A DNA stretch of 64,000 nt from Sphingobacterium sp. JB170 (GTDB taxonomy: Bacteria; Bacteroidota; Bacteroidia; Sphingobacteriales; Sphingobacteriaceae): contig NZ_FUKU01000013.1 in NCBI RefSeq assembly GCF_900163865.1, forward strand, positions 62,001 through 126,000, read 5' to 3'. Numbering within the stretch: position 1 is the first letter of the stretch; each line of letters begins with the position of its first letter. A program made the translations under genes and the position numbers. The notes beneath the pieces were generated by a model. The model worked only from the letters and a program-made list of their open reading frames with translations. It did no database searches and was not told where the DNA came from. Of the stretch, positions 25,462 to 34,794 are shown in pieces.

Positions 25462-26103
25462 TCACAAAAGTTCATAAAAAGAACCCGCTCCTTTGACCTC
25501 TGACGACTTAAACACGGCTTTATCAACTAATTCTGTCAAATCCCTTGTCGCTGTCATTCTTGCAACTTTAAATAGTTCTTGATACTCTTTATTCGTAATC
25601 TTCCCTTTCTCTTTCACATACTCAACGGCTTTTAACTGTCGTTCGTTTAAGCCAAGTTTCGTTAGCTGTTCTACTGTCAACTTATTTTTGAAAAGGGTTA
25701 CCGAAAAACCTCCCTCTTGCTCGAGAAGTTCAGGTTCGGGTAGTTCAGCTTGTTTACAAGTGTCAATTATTTTTATCGTTCCGCTTCCCCACGAATCAAT
25801 CAAACCTCCTTTGAAACAAACATCTGCAATAATCGGATTGCGTGGATTTGACCGATGCGGTCTTTTCAAAGCCTCTGAACTAATACCTGCTGGCAATGTT
25901 CCATCATTCCACACATTAATATTATCGTCATACACACGGATTTGTGTCATTGCACCCATATAATTACGGTGTATCAAAGCGTTCAATAACATTTCTCTGA
26001 TTGCAGGTGTAGGATATTCGCCTATTTCAATACGATACAAACCCTCAAAATGAATTTTCTGTGTGAGATATTTATGATTGAGTTGATTCGTAACTTCTCG
26101 CAA
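25462..26103 (-). pseudogene. Truncated AlbA_2/RecG-like ATP-binding transcriptional regulator (C-terminal half)
   Basis: 213 residues match the C-terminal part of Bacteroidota 'ATP-binding protein' regulators (Schlafen-AlbA_2 plus HATPase-like RecG C-domain plus winged helix): IEIGEYPTPAIREMLLNALIHRNY, VWNDGTLPAGI, DVCFKGGLIDSWGSGTIKII, and a winged-helix end (GKITNKEYQELFKVARMTATRDLTELV). The normal proteins are about 450-550 residues with an AlbA_2 domain first; here that part is missing and unrelated sequence begins at 26104. The segment is more AT-rich than its neighbours, suggesting transfer. Just downstream, short GTGCAA-type repeats (25413-25465) look like the degenerate Ser/Ile-rich tail often found on this family. 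Confidence 0.7.
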
Positions 26104-26105
26104 AA

Positions 26106-26250
26106 GTATGCAGTCCGCATTTACGGCGGCCGCTTTAAAATAGAGGATACCGTTACGCCTAATGGTACCCCCTTTATGCTCATGAATGTCCCCTATTACC
26201 TAGGCACTAAGTTGCCTGAATATATTTCTTGGTTTCACAAAAACTATTAG
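26106..26250 (+). pseudogene. Orphan C-terminal coding fragment, family unknown
   Basis: From the junction at about 26105 a plus-strand frame reads YAVRIYGGRFKIEDTV, then FMLMNVPYYLGTKLPEYISW, ending HKNY and a stop at 26250. It has coding-like composition and no start of its own; the upstream ATG at 26050 lies in antisense of the truncated regulator. I take it as the tail of a gene cut by the insertion at the same junction. I do not recognise the family. Confidence 0.4.
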
Positions 26251-26465
26251 CCGTTCATAGATCGCGACGTGCTTAAACGCCTGTTCGTTGCAATTTGCCT
26301 GAATTTTCGATGAGCGACAAGCGATCATGGCAGAATTATAACTTTCGCCTAAGCCTAAGAGAGTAATGCCAATATACTTTAAAAAGAAATTCACAAACCT
26401 AAAAACATCGTCTTGCTTAAGATTGAAAATTTTGATAACTTAACATCCAGTTAACACGCCATTTA

Positions 26466-26473
26466 TAAATTTG
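26466..26473 (+). promoter_or_regulatory. Possible -7 element of the first sigma/FecR pair
   Basis: TAAATTTG fits TAnnTTTG exactly, 35 bases before the sigma-factor start at 26509. No TTTG is present at -33 spacing. Confidence 0.4.
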
Positions 26474-26508
26474 CCAAAGACTTTAAACTTACATTTCCCG
26501 AGCGAATT

Positions 26509-27054
26509 ATGGACAACATAGATGAAGTTCAGCTGTTGAATGCTATCAAATCAGGTGATCACGCTGCTTTTAAAAAAATAATCGATCTTTATGCTGATGA
26601 CCTATTCATTTACGTAGAGCGTCGAATAAATTCGCGTGAAGATACCCAGGAAATTATTCAAGACATCTTTTGCTCGCTTTGGAAAAACTGTAAAACCCTA
26701 ACGGTCAAAGAGAACCTTGGACCCTATCTCTACAAAGCTGCGAAGTACGAAATCATCGACTGGATACGATCAACGACCCGCGCACAATCAAAACTAAAAG
26801 ACCTCTCGCTTTACCTCCCTCCATTAAAACAGAGCACTATCGAGGAACAATATATGGCCGACGAGCTCGGCACACATATCCAGAATGAAGTAAACAAGAT
26901 GCCCAAAACCATGCAAGAAATATACAAAATGAGCCGCGTGGACAACATGCCCGTTAAAGATATTGCCAATCACCTTGCGCTCTCGGAGCAAACGGTAAAG
27001 AACAATATAAGCTTGGCAATCAGCAGATTGAAACTAAAACTTAAGGTCTCTTAA
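26509..27054 (+). CDS. FecI-like ECF sigma factor
   Basis: A 181-residue extracytoplasmic-function sigma-70 factor. Region 2 occupies about residues 20-85 (DLFIYVERRINSREDTQEIIQDIF, with KAAKYEIIDWIRS for -10 recognition) and region 4 about 120-178 (MPKTMQEIYKMSRVDNMPVKDIANHLALSEQTVKNNI) recognises the -35 region. It heads a locus of FecR anti-sigma, SusC and SusD, the arrangement by which Bacteroidota sense a ligand at the SusC signalling domain and induce the operon. The FecR gene starts 54 bases downstream. Confidence 0.93.
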   Translation: MDNIDEVQLLNAIKSGDHAAFKKIIDLYADDLFIYVERRINSREDTQEIIQDIFCSLWKNCKTLTVKENLGPYLYKAAKYEIIDWIRSTTRAQSKLKDLSLYLPPLKQSTIEEQYMADELGTHIQNEVNKMPKTMQEIYKMSRVDNMPVKDIANHLALSEQTVKNNISLAISRLKLKLKVS

Positions 27055-27108
27055 TTTATTTGACATTTTTTCGGTACCTCCAGCATAACTATACGGTTAT
27101 AGGAGTGT

Positions 27109-28197
27109 ATGACGGATGAGGACAAAATCAACTACCTGAGCGAATTGCTCGCCAAATATCAGCGTGGTGAGCATACCCCGCAAGAGGGTAAAGCAATCGA
27201 AAAATGGCTTGACAAACTCGGCGCTCACCGTGTTATTAAGACAACCGTTAATCCCCCAGAGAATCTCGCAAGCACGATCTACGAGAACATTCTTTCCCAA
27301 GAATTCAAGAAGAACACTAAAACATCGCTAAAAAAGGGACGAATCATTTGGGCCACCTCTATTGCTGCATCGCTCCTTCTAGCTTTTATATTTTGGATTC
27401 AACCATCGATTCATCATGAGCCAGAACAAGCAGCAGAAGTTCCTGTCAACTATCATAACGGCGACGTACTGCCGGGGAAACCTTACGCCACACTCGTATA
27501 CCCCCAAGGCCACGAAGTAGAGCTCACCAGCCCTGACCTGCGCAGCTACGCAAAAAACGAGAACCAAACATTGAAAATAAACACGCCTGTAGCATCCACC
27601 TATAACGTTCTTCTGGAAGACGGTACCCAGGTGTGGTTAAATGCGGCCAGCACGATCACCTATCCCGAAAAATTCGCGACCAATGAACGGCGCGTGATAC
27701 TGAAGGGAGAAGCTTATTTTAAAGTTGCTCACGATAAAAAGAGACCATTCTTAATCGAAGCAAACAACGCGACAATTGAAGTACTGGGAACCACATTTAA
27801 CGTTAACGCCTACCAGAGCACCGTGCTAACAACGCTCGTGGAGGGATCCGTAAAAATTAAATCCGGAGAAAAAAATAATATAATCAAACCGGGTGAACAG
27901 GCACTTTGCTATGATACGCAGATACAAATATCGCCTGCGGATGAGCAGAAAAATCTAGCCTGGCAACGTGGTGAGTTTTATTTCGACGGCAACAACATCA
28001 CCGAGATATGCGCGCAAATTAGCCGCTGGTATGACGTTAAATTTATCGGGACAGAGCAGCTCTCCTCAAACTCGTCATTCAAAGGGAGCATAGCCAGAGA
28101 CCAAAACCTTTCGAAGATACTCAACATACTCGCTATTGCGACCGACGTAAACTTTGAAATTAAGATGGGGACAGTTATCGCACATGCAGACAAATAA
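27109..28197 (+). CDS. FecR-family anti-sigma factor
   Basis: A 362-residue membrane protein. The N-terminal cytoplasmic part (about 1-80) would bind the sigma factor; one membrane helix lies near 82-100 (IIWATSIAASLLLAFIFWI); the periplasmic FecR domain spans about 155-250 (LLEDGTQVWLNAASTITYPEKF, LKGEAYFKVAHDKKRPFL, VLGTTFNVNAY) and a DUF4974 domain about 285-355 (RGEFYFDGNNITEICAQISRWYDV). It pairs with the sigma gene upstream and presumably reads the state of the STN-bearing SusC 141 bases downstream. Confidence 0.93.
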   Translation: MTDEDKINYLSELLAKYQRGEHTPQEGKAIEKWLDKLGAHRVIKTTVNPPENLASTIYENILSQEFKKNTKTSLKKGRIIWATSIAASLLLAFIFWIQPSIHHEPEQAAEVPVNYHNGDVLPGKPYATLVYPQGHEVELTSPDLRSYAKNENQTLKINTPVASTYNVLLEDGTQVWLNAASTITYPEKFATNERRVILKGEAYFKVAHDKKRPFLIEANNATIEVLGTTFNVNAYQSTVLTTLVEGSVKIKSGEKNNIIKPGEQALCYDTQIQISPADEQKNLAWQRGEFYFDGNNITEICAQISRWYDVKFIGTEQLSSNSSFKGSIARDQNLSKILNILAIATDVNFEIKMGTVIAHADK

Positions 28198-28240
28198 AAA
28201 ATAATCAGGATGGAATAAAAAAGAATAAAACCTTACCCGA

Positions 28241-28279
28241 TTATCAAGAATGGGGGATGTTGGAGCATCCCCCTGATAA
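28241..28279 (+). promoter_or_regulatory. Strong hairpin in the fecR-susC leader
   Basis: GGGGGATG (28252-28259) pairs fully with CATCCCCC (28266-28273) and an outer TTATCA/TGATAA pair (28241-28246 with 28274-28279) closes it. No T-run follows, so it is not a plain terminator. It lies 60 bases before the SusC start and may act as a 5' stabiliser, processing site or attenuator. Confidence 0.5.
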
Positions 28280-28338
28280 AGAGGTATAAAAACCAGCGTG
28301 TAACTAATAATTAATGACCCTTTAACATTTGCAAATTT

Positions 28339-31300
28339 ATGAATTATTTTCCTCGTATTCCCCAGCAGGGAATCAAGAGTGCCCTTTGTAGGCAATTCGA
28401 CTTAAAGTTCTTAATCATTATGAAACTTGTAATCTTGTTGAGCTTGGTATTTTCTTTCGGCGCACATGCATCCGGAAGTGCGCAAAACATCTCAATCAGC
28501 ATGAAAGACGTAGCGCTAGAAACGGTACTCGAAGAAGTATCGGCAAAAAGCAATCTACGCTTATTTTACGATCACAACGTCATCAAAAACCTCCGCGTTG
28601 CGGAGCTTAATATGACCAATATGCCGGTGCGCGCGATTCTGAAAAAGGCTATTGGTCGTCAAAACTTGACTTTCCAAATCGTAGACCAAACGATCGTGCT
28701 GAAAGAGCGGCAACAAACGGACATCGAGATTTCAGGGGTAGTTAGTGATGCTAACGGTCCGCTTGAAGGGGTAACCGTTAGTGTAGAGCAAAGTCCTAGC
28801 TTGTGGACCCGAACAGATGCCGACGGACACTATGCACTGCGGGTTCCTACGGATTCAAAACTAACATTCCGCTATATGGGCTACGCCGAACAGACCTTTG
28901 AGATTAGTACGCAGCGTGTGATCAACGTGCTTTTAGAGGTCGAATCCTCACTGGTCGATGAGGTCGTTGTGGTCGGTTATGGTATACAGAAAAAGGCCAA
29001 TTTGACTGGGGCAGTAGACCAAATAGATAGCAAGCGTATCGATGCATTCAAAGCAACCAACTTAGGTGAAGCGCTCGCCGGTCAGGTACCCAACCTAAAC
29101 ATCGGAATAAGCGACGGTAAACCCGGCCGTGGAGCATCTTTCAATATACGCGGGAATACCTCAATCAATGGAGGGTCACCTTTGATTCTACTAGACGGTG
29201 TACCAATCTCTTCTTTCGAACTCAATAACATATCCCCCCAGAGTATCGATAATATTTCTATTCTTAAAGATGCCTCCTCGGCAGCGATATACGGCGCGCG
29301 AGCGGCATATGGCGTGATTCTAGTAACCACCAAAGAGGGTATCGATGGAAAGCCGCAAATAAACTATAACAATAATTTTAAGTGGGGCAAAGCGACCAAA
29401 GTTCCAAAAGTATACCAAGGATTAGACTATTTAGAAATCCAAGAGCGCGAGTTCAACGGAAATATCGGGCAAACCTACTACACCGATGCCCAGGTGCAAT
29501 ACCCGTACGATGTTGCGGCCGACCCTTCACTGCCACTCTACGACCTGAAGAATATCGGTGGAAAAGCAACGCTACTTCTGGGTGGTCCGGTAAACAATTA
29601 TTACGAGGACTGGTTCCGCACCTATACGCCGGAACAAAACCACAATTTAAGCATCCGTGGAGGATCAGACAAATACAAGTACTTTCTGGCTGGGGATTTC
29701 AACCATGAAGAAGGAAATCTGAAATTTAAGCCTGAAAAAATAAATCGATTTAATTTCCGCTCGAACAACAGCTATCAAGTCTCTGACAACGTTACGATCT
29801 TTAGCAAGTCTTCGGCAACGATGCGGCGAGATGACATACCAAATACGTACCTGTATGGCTTTAGCTCCAACCCGTGGCGCTTTATAGACAACACAAACCC
29901 ACTAATGCCCGAAACCATCGAAGTGGATGGTGAAATAATTCCTACAGACATCGGATTCTATCGTCAATTTATCGAAAAACAATCCGAATATAAAACCAAC
30001 ACCAGTAGCTTTTTAAATACCTTCGGGACCGATATTAAGCTTTTAGAGGAGTCCTTAACCTTACATGGTGATGTTTCCTACATGTACTACCATTGGTACA
30101 GAAACCGCTGGTGGGACAACACCGGACCATATCTATCACACTCTTTTAACAATAGAAACACCATCCTATCGCATTACTCTGATGCTGGACCGGCTAAAAT
30201 ATACAAGAGCAATACCGAATCGGAAACATTTAATGTTAACGCCTATGCGAACTATAAAAAGTCGTTGGGTAAACACAATTTGGATATCACCTCAGGGTTC
30301 ACCTTTGAAAATTATACCAATCACTACGAGACAGTCACACACCAAGACCCTATTTTAGGGCTGGAGGAACACTCCTTAAATTTAGCAACGGGGATCTTCG
30401 AGGCTAGCGATGATGATGACAAGTATGCGAACCGAAGCATATTCCTACGCACAGGTTACAATTTCGATGAAAAATACCTTATCGAATTGAACGGAATGCA
30501 TAACCTTACCTCTAAATTTAGTAAAACCTCAAGAGGAGCTTTCTTCGGCTCCATTTCCGCAGGATGGAAAATATCTGAAGAGGCATTTTTCGAACCTCTA
30601 AAAGACGTCATTAACTCATTGAAAGTTCGCGGGTCGTACGGCGCGCTGGGAAACCAGAATATTGGCTCATTCGACTACCTCTCGATCTTAAGCATGACCC
30701 GCTCACCATATTTACTCGATGGGGAGCAATATACATACACGGGTGTGCCTAGTCCAAAATCGGAAAACTTCACCTGGGAAACTTCCAAAACAGCAGACAT
30801 AGGACTAGACGCCTCCTTGATGAACAACAGATTATCAGTGGTCTTCGATTACTACCAACGGAACACCGATAATATGCTAGCACCGTATCACTCTTTACCA
30901 TCCGTATTTGGCGCTACAGTGCCCAAAGAAAACATCGCTTCACTCAGGAACCGGGGGTGGGAGTTATCGCTAGGATGGCAGGATCAGATTAACGGTGCCC
31001 ACCCTTTCCAATACGGTGTTCGTTTTAATATCGCCGATTACACATCGGTAATAACAGACTACTATAACCCGACAAATTACTTAGGTGATTATTATAAAGG
31101 CCAACAGTTAGGTGAAATATGGGGCCTAAACACACTGGGTTTTTTCCAAACGGACGAAGAAGCTCAAAGTAGCCCACTGCTAACAACAAGCAGCTACCGT
31201 CAGTTCGCTAGTGCCGGCACGATAAAATTTGAAGATAGTAATGGCGATGGCGAAATTAGCAAAGGCGACTGGACAATAGGCGACCACGGTGACTACCGCA

Positions 31301-31842
31301 TCATCGGTAACACCACCCCTCGCTATCAATATGGGCTAAACTTAAATTTCAGCTACCACGGATTTGACCTCAATGCCTTCTTTAAGGGCGTTGGAAAGCG
31401 AGACATCTACCCTTCGGCAGAAACGGCCAACTTCTGGAGTTCGTACAACAGAAAATACCAAGTACTCCTACAGCACGTGGTTGAAGATCGGTGGACCCCG
31501 GAAAATCCAGATGCCTATTTCCCAAAACCACAAGGTTATATAGCATTAGGCCAAAATGATTTGGGTGTGCCGCAAACCAGGTATCTGCAAAGTGCAAGCT
31601 ACCTTCGGTTAAGTAACCTCATAATAGGCTACAGCCTCCCACATACATTCTTAAAAAATGCGTTAAGCAGCGCCCGCATATACGTAGCGGGAACAAACCT
31701 GTTTGAATGGACAAAGCTGCACGACACCTTAGACCCCGAAGGACTTGAAAAGGATCCCGATGCTAGCCAGGGAAGCGTGGGTATGGGTACGGCCTACCCG
31801 ATTCAACGTACGTTTGCATTTGGAATTGAAATTGGATTTTAA
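28339..31842 (+). CDS. SusC-family TonB-linked receptor with STN signalling domain
   Basis: A 1167-residue outer-membrane receptor. After a long signal region (hydrophobic core VILLSLVFSFGAHA near 33-46) come an STN secretin/TonB N-domain (about 48-115, ISMKDVALETVLEEVSAKS), a carboxypeptidase-regulatory-like domain (about 130-205), a TonB box and plug (DEVVVVGYGIQKKANLTGAV, GRGASFNIRGNTSINGG, PLILLDGVPIS) and a barrel ending in Phe. The STN domain is the part that signals to FecR, which matches the sigma/FecR pair directly upstream. SusD follows 19 bases after the stop. No glycoside hydrolase is linked, so the ligand is unknown. Confidence 0.95.
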   Translation: MNYFPRIPQQGIKSALCRQFDLKFLIIMKLVILLSLVFSFGAHASGSAQNISISMKDVALETVLEEVSAKSNLRLFYDHNVIKNLRVAELNMTNMPVRAILKKAIGRQNLTFQIVDQTIVLKERQQTDIEISGVVSDANGPLEGVTVSVEQSPSLWTRTDADGHYALRVPTDSKLTFRYMGYAEQTFEISTQRVINVLLEVESSLVDEVVVVGYGIQKKANLTGAVDQIDSKRIDAFKATNLGEALAGQVPNLNIGISDGKPGRGASFNIRGNTSINGGSPLILLDGVPISSFELNNISPQSIDNISILKDASSAAIYGARAAYGVILVTTKEGIDGKPQINYNNNFKWGKATKVPKVYQGLDYLEIQEREFNGNIGQTYYTDAQVQYPYDVAADPSLPLYDLKNIGGKATLLLGGPVNNYYEDWFRTYTPEQNHNLSIRGGSDKYKYFLAGDFNHEEGNLKFKPEKINRFNFRSNNSYQVSDNVTIFSKSSATMRRDDIPNTYLYGFSSNPWRFIDNTNPLMPETIEVDGEIIPTDIGFYRQFIEKQSEYKTNTSSFLNTFGTDIKLLEESLTLHGDVSYMYYHWYRNRWWDNTGPYLSHSFNNRNTILSHYSDAGPAKIYKSNTESETFNVNAYANYKKSLGKHNLDITSGFTFENYTNHYETVTHQDPILGLEEHSLNLATGIFEASDDDDKYANRSIFLRTGYNFDEKYLIELNGMHNLTSKFSKTSRGAFFGSISAGWKISEEAFFEPLKDVINSLKVRGSYGALGNQNIGSFDYLSILSMTRSPYLLDGEQYTYTGVPSPKSENFTWETSKTADIGLDASLMNNRLSVVFDYYQRNTDNMLAPYHSLPSVFGATVPKENIASLRNRGWELSLGWQDQINGAHPFQYGVRFNIADYTSVITDYYNPTNYLGDYYKGQQLGEIWGLNTLGFFQTDEEAQSSPLLTTSSYRQFASAGTIKFEDSNGDGEISKGDWTIGDHGDYRIIGNTTPRYQYGLNLNFSYHGFDLNAFFKGVGKRDIYPSAETANFWSSYNRKYQVLLQHVVEDRWTPENPDAYFPKPQGYIALGQNDLGVPQTRYLQSASYLRLSNLIIGYSLPHTFLKNALSSARIYVAGTNLFEWTKLHDTLDPEGLEKDPDASQGSVGMGTAYPIQRTFAFGIEIGF

Positions 31843-31861
31843 ACTTATGACACCAAAAACC

Positions 31862-33607
31862 ATGAAAAAATTAGGTATATTATTCTTCGGCATCTTGATT
31901 CTAAGTTCCTGCGAATCGCAGTTTGATCAATTTCCCGAAACACAAGTCGCTGAATCTCCTTCTTTATTTAAGAACGCCGCAAGCTTAAAGACGTTCACCG
32001 ACGGATTTTATAATAATCTTGATCACAACAGCATCAAGGATGACAAGTACTCGGATAACATGGAACACATCACAACACCTCCAGCTATGCGATCATCCAA
32101 CTACACCTTGCCGACAGCCCTTGGAAGTGGCGGCTGGAGCTGGGGAGAACTGCGCAACCTTAACTATTTTATACAAAACGTAAACGAGCATACCGAAGAC
32201 ACCCAACTAAAACAGCAAAATTTAGCAATCGCAAAGTTTTTTAGAGCTTGGTTCTATTTTAAGAAGGTGCGTACGTTCGGCGATGTGCCATGGTATTCAA
32301 GACCTCTAACAACAACCGACGAAGAAGAGCTCTACAAACCACGTGACCCGCGCGTAGTAGTAATGGATAGCGTAATGCAAGACCTCGATTATGCGGTTAC
32401 TTATTTAGGTGAATCGACCAGTAAAAACAAAATCACGCGATGGACGGCACTCGCGCTCCAATCGAGAATCGCACTTTTCGAGGGTACTTACCGCCTCTAC
32501 CACAAAGAAGCCCAGCTGGCTGATGCAGAAAAATTCATTACCAAAGCCCGTGATGCAGCGAAAGAATTAATGGATTCGAAAAAATACAGCATCTTTACAA
32601 CCGGTAATAAAGCAACCGATTATGCCGCGATGTTCCAAGAAGCCGAAGCGCCTACGAGCGAAGTCATTCTCGCCCGATCCTCGACGCAAAACTTCATCTA
32701 TTATACTCCCGAATTTACTTCTACTTCCAATGGAAACTACGGAGCCACCTTTTCACTAATAAGCGACTACCCAATGTTATCGGGCAGTTCCTATTATCAA
32801 GACAATGGTGGTGATATTGAAGATAAGACATATTTCCACGAGTTCCAGAACCGCGATTACAGATTGTCACAGTCTGTCGTTTTCCCAGGATATATAAGGA
32901 TTGGAACAACCGAAAAAGCCGTGAACGATTTCGCTGAAAACAGAACTGGTTATCAAGTAACCAAACGCGTGGGGCCACCAATTGAAGACCAAGGTAGCGA
33001 TAGCAGAGATGTTATATTAATACGTTATGCGGAAGTATTACTGAATTATGCGGAGGCACAAGCGATCCTAGGAAACCTGACCCAAGTTGATCTCGATGCA
33101 ACAGTCAACGTTCTGCGAGACAGAGCTGGCGTCAAACAAAAGTTGACCTTCCCGCTACAAACCGATCAGCTGCAGTTATCACGTTATAAAAGAACCACCG
33201 ACCCTGCTGTACTAGAAGTCTGCCGTGAACGAAGAATCGAACTCGCCTTCGAGGGGCTACGCCGAGACGATCTTATCCGTTGGAACGAAGGACATCTTTT
33301 CCGCACGGAATATCACGGCATATACATTCCTGGTTTCAACAAGCTAATCGATCTTGACCACGACGGATCGCCTGATCTTTATGTCATCAAGAGCACGGAA
33401 AACGCGCCTACAGACCGTGTTTCGGGTGTGCAATACTTCAAACTATCGCCCGTAAATGCACTTTCAAATGGGGAATCAGGAAGATTAGTGCCCTATAAAA
33501 ACACGAAACTACCTTTCCAGCCTTGGGAATACATCAACCCAATTCCGCTGGAAGAGCTAACTTTAAATCAAAATCTTACACAAAACCCCGGCTGGGAAAA
33601 CTTATAA
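31862..33607 (+). CDS. SusD/RagB-family nutrient-binding lipoprotein
   Basis: A 581-residue lipoprotein. The start taken is the ATG at 31862 because it gives a clean lipoprotein signal with the lipobox ILILSSC; earlier in-frame ATGs overlap the SusC gene. Family marks are RAWFYFKKVRTFGDVPWYSRPL in the N-terminal half and the C-terminal block CRERRIELAFEGLRRDDLIRW near residue 460. It sits 19 bases after the SusC stop and 4 bases before the beta-propeller gene, so the three are one operon. Confidence 0.94.
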   Translation: MKKLGILFFGILILSSCESQFDQFPETQVAESPSLFKNAASLKTFTDGFYNNLDHNSIKDDKYSDNMEHITTPPAMRSSNYTLPTALGSGGWSWGELRNLNYFIQNVNEHTEDTQLKQQNLAIAKFFRAWFYFKKVRTFGDVPWYSRPLTTTDEEELYKPRDPRVVVMDSVMQDLDYAVTYLGESTSKNKITRWTALALQSRIALFEGTYRLYHKEAQLADAEKFITKARDAAKELMDSKKYSIFTTGNKATDYAAMFQEAEAPTSEVILARSSTQNFIYYTPEFTSTSNGNYGATFSLISDYPMLSGSSYYQDNGGDIEDKTYFHEFQNRDYRLSQSVVFPGYIRIGTTEKAVNDFAENRTGYQVTKRVGPPIEDQGSDSRDVILIRYAEVLLNYAEAQAILGNLTQVDLDATVNVLRDRAGVKQKLTFPLQTDQLQLSRYKRTTDPAVLEVCRERRIELAFEGLRRDDLIRWNEGHLFRTEYHGIYIPGFNKLIDLDHDGSPDLYVIKSTENAPTDRVSGVQYFKLSPVNALSNGESGRLVPYKNTKLPFQPWEYINPIPLEELTLNQNLTQNPGWENL

Positions 33608-33611
33608 TATA

Positions 33612-34508
33612 ATGATTAAAATAATAATTTCATCGGCTATACTCCTGCTCACGTGGGCACTAAAAACGAATGCCCAAGGTACGCTCGAAAACGGTCATTA
33701 CGTCGCTTGTGGAGATAGCAAAGTGCTGATCATCGATCCTGAAAAATCGACCGGTCCTATGGCAGCAGTCATCTGGGAGTGGGACGCACAAGTTGCGGCC
33801 GATATCCCAGTAGAATATAAGAAACTTCTCTTGTCGCTGGATGAGTGCAAACCTGTGTTAAACAACAGTAAAATCTTAGTTTGTTCTTCTTCGGGCGCGA
33901 CGCTTCTGATCGACGTTAAAACTAAAGCGGTCGAATTTTACGCGAAAACGCCAATGGCGCATTCCGCAGCCCTTTTACCTGGCGGCAGAATCGCCGTTGC
34001 CAACTCCACGCACAAGAATGGAAACTCGCTTGAACTCTACGAGATCGGCAAATCTGAAATGCGCCTTTATTCCGACACACTATATTCGGGACATGGCGCC
34101 CTTTGGGATGAGCCAAGCAAACGTCTTTATGTGCTAGGCTACAACCGCCTGAAAGCCTACACGCTTGAAAACTGGGACACGGAAACCCCAAGCCTTAGGC
34201 TTGAGAACACCTGGCTTTTGCCAAATGCGGGGGGCCATGATCTCAGTTACGGTAAAGACCGTACACTACTGGTGACGGTGCATCATAGCACCTATAATTT
34301 TGATATCGCAACGGAGCAGTTTACGGAATTTGCACCACTCCAAGGTAAAGAAAATATAAAGTCTCTGAATTACAATACCCAAGAAAATGATTATATCTAT
34401 ACCATAGCAGAAGAAAGTTGGTGGACGGAAAACATCTATCATACCCAGTCGGATAAAACGATATCCCTTCCGGGCCTACGCTTATACAAAGTACGAATCG
34501 CCCACTAA
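33612..34508 (+). CDS. Secreted beta-propeller protein (DUF6528-like)
   Basis: A 298-residue exported protein (signal peptide about 22 residues, TNAQG). It consists of repeated four-stranded blades with text such as HYVACGDSKVLIIDPE, KILVCSSSGATLLIDVKTKAVEFYA and AHSAALLPGGRIAVANS, and a wide HDLSYGKD turn. This matches Bacteroidota DUF6528-like propellers; no catalytic residue set is known to me. It is the last gene of the sigma/FecR/SusC/SusD locus and is followed by a perfect terminator, so it probably binds or processes the same ligand in the periplasm. Confidence 0.75.
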   Translation: MIKIIISSAILLLTWALKTNAQGTLENGHYVACGDSKVLIIDPEKSTGPMAAVIWEWDAQVAADIPVEYKKLLLSLDECKPVLNNSKILVCSSSGATLLIDVKTKAVEFYAKTPMAHSAALLPGGRIAVANSTHKNGNSLELYEIGKSEMRLYSDTLYSGHGALWDEPSKRLYVLGYNRLKAYTLENWDTETPSLRLENTWLLPNAGGHDLSYGKDRTLLVTVHHSTYNFDIATEQFTEFAPLQGKENIKSLNYNTQENDYIYTIAEESWWTENIYHTQSDKTISLPGLRLYKVRIAH

Positions 34509-34517
34509 TCCATGTTT

Positions 34518-34560
34518 ATTACGGAGAAATTTGATAACTCGAATTCTCCGTAATTTATCT
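34518..34560 (+). terminator. Terminator of the first sigma/FecR/SusCD locus
   Basis: ATTACGGAGAA (34518-34528) pairs perfectly with TTCTCCGTAAT (34544-34554), an 11-bp stem, followed by TTATCTT. It stands 10 bases after the beta-propeller stop codon. The A-rich side could also work on the minus strand, but no minus-strand gene ends here. Confidence 0.8.
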
Positions 34561-34794
34561 TCCCCGCAGCCGGTTTTCAGCCCATGAGACTCTATAACCC
34601 CGATAGGGCATTTTCCTGGTCATGTCTTGTCCTTACCGGCAACGCTCAACGACCACAAAACGACACCTTCTTATTTCGCCCAAAACATAATTCCGGCACT
34701 ATTCTAAAAAATATTGCCCGTGGGAAATCCATTTATCTCGTAACCTCGTATATACGTATAACAATACTTTATAAACGATATAAATATTTAGGTT

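Noticed and set aside
25413-25465. A CRISPR-like array of GTGCAA repeats
   Set aside because: Units are 9-13 bases without spacers of fixed length; they look like degenerate low-complexity coding of the truncated regulator.
26200-26394. A 64-residue minus-strand frame
   Set aside because: No homology-like text; it overlaps the orphan plus-strand fragment and lacks a promoter.
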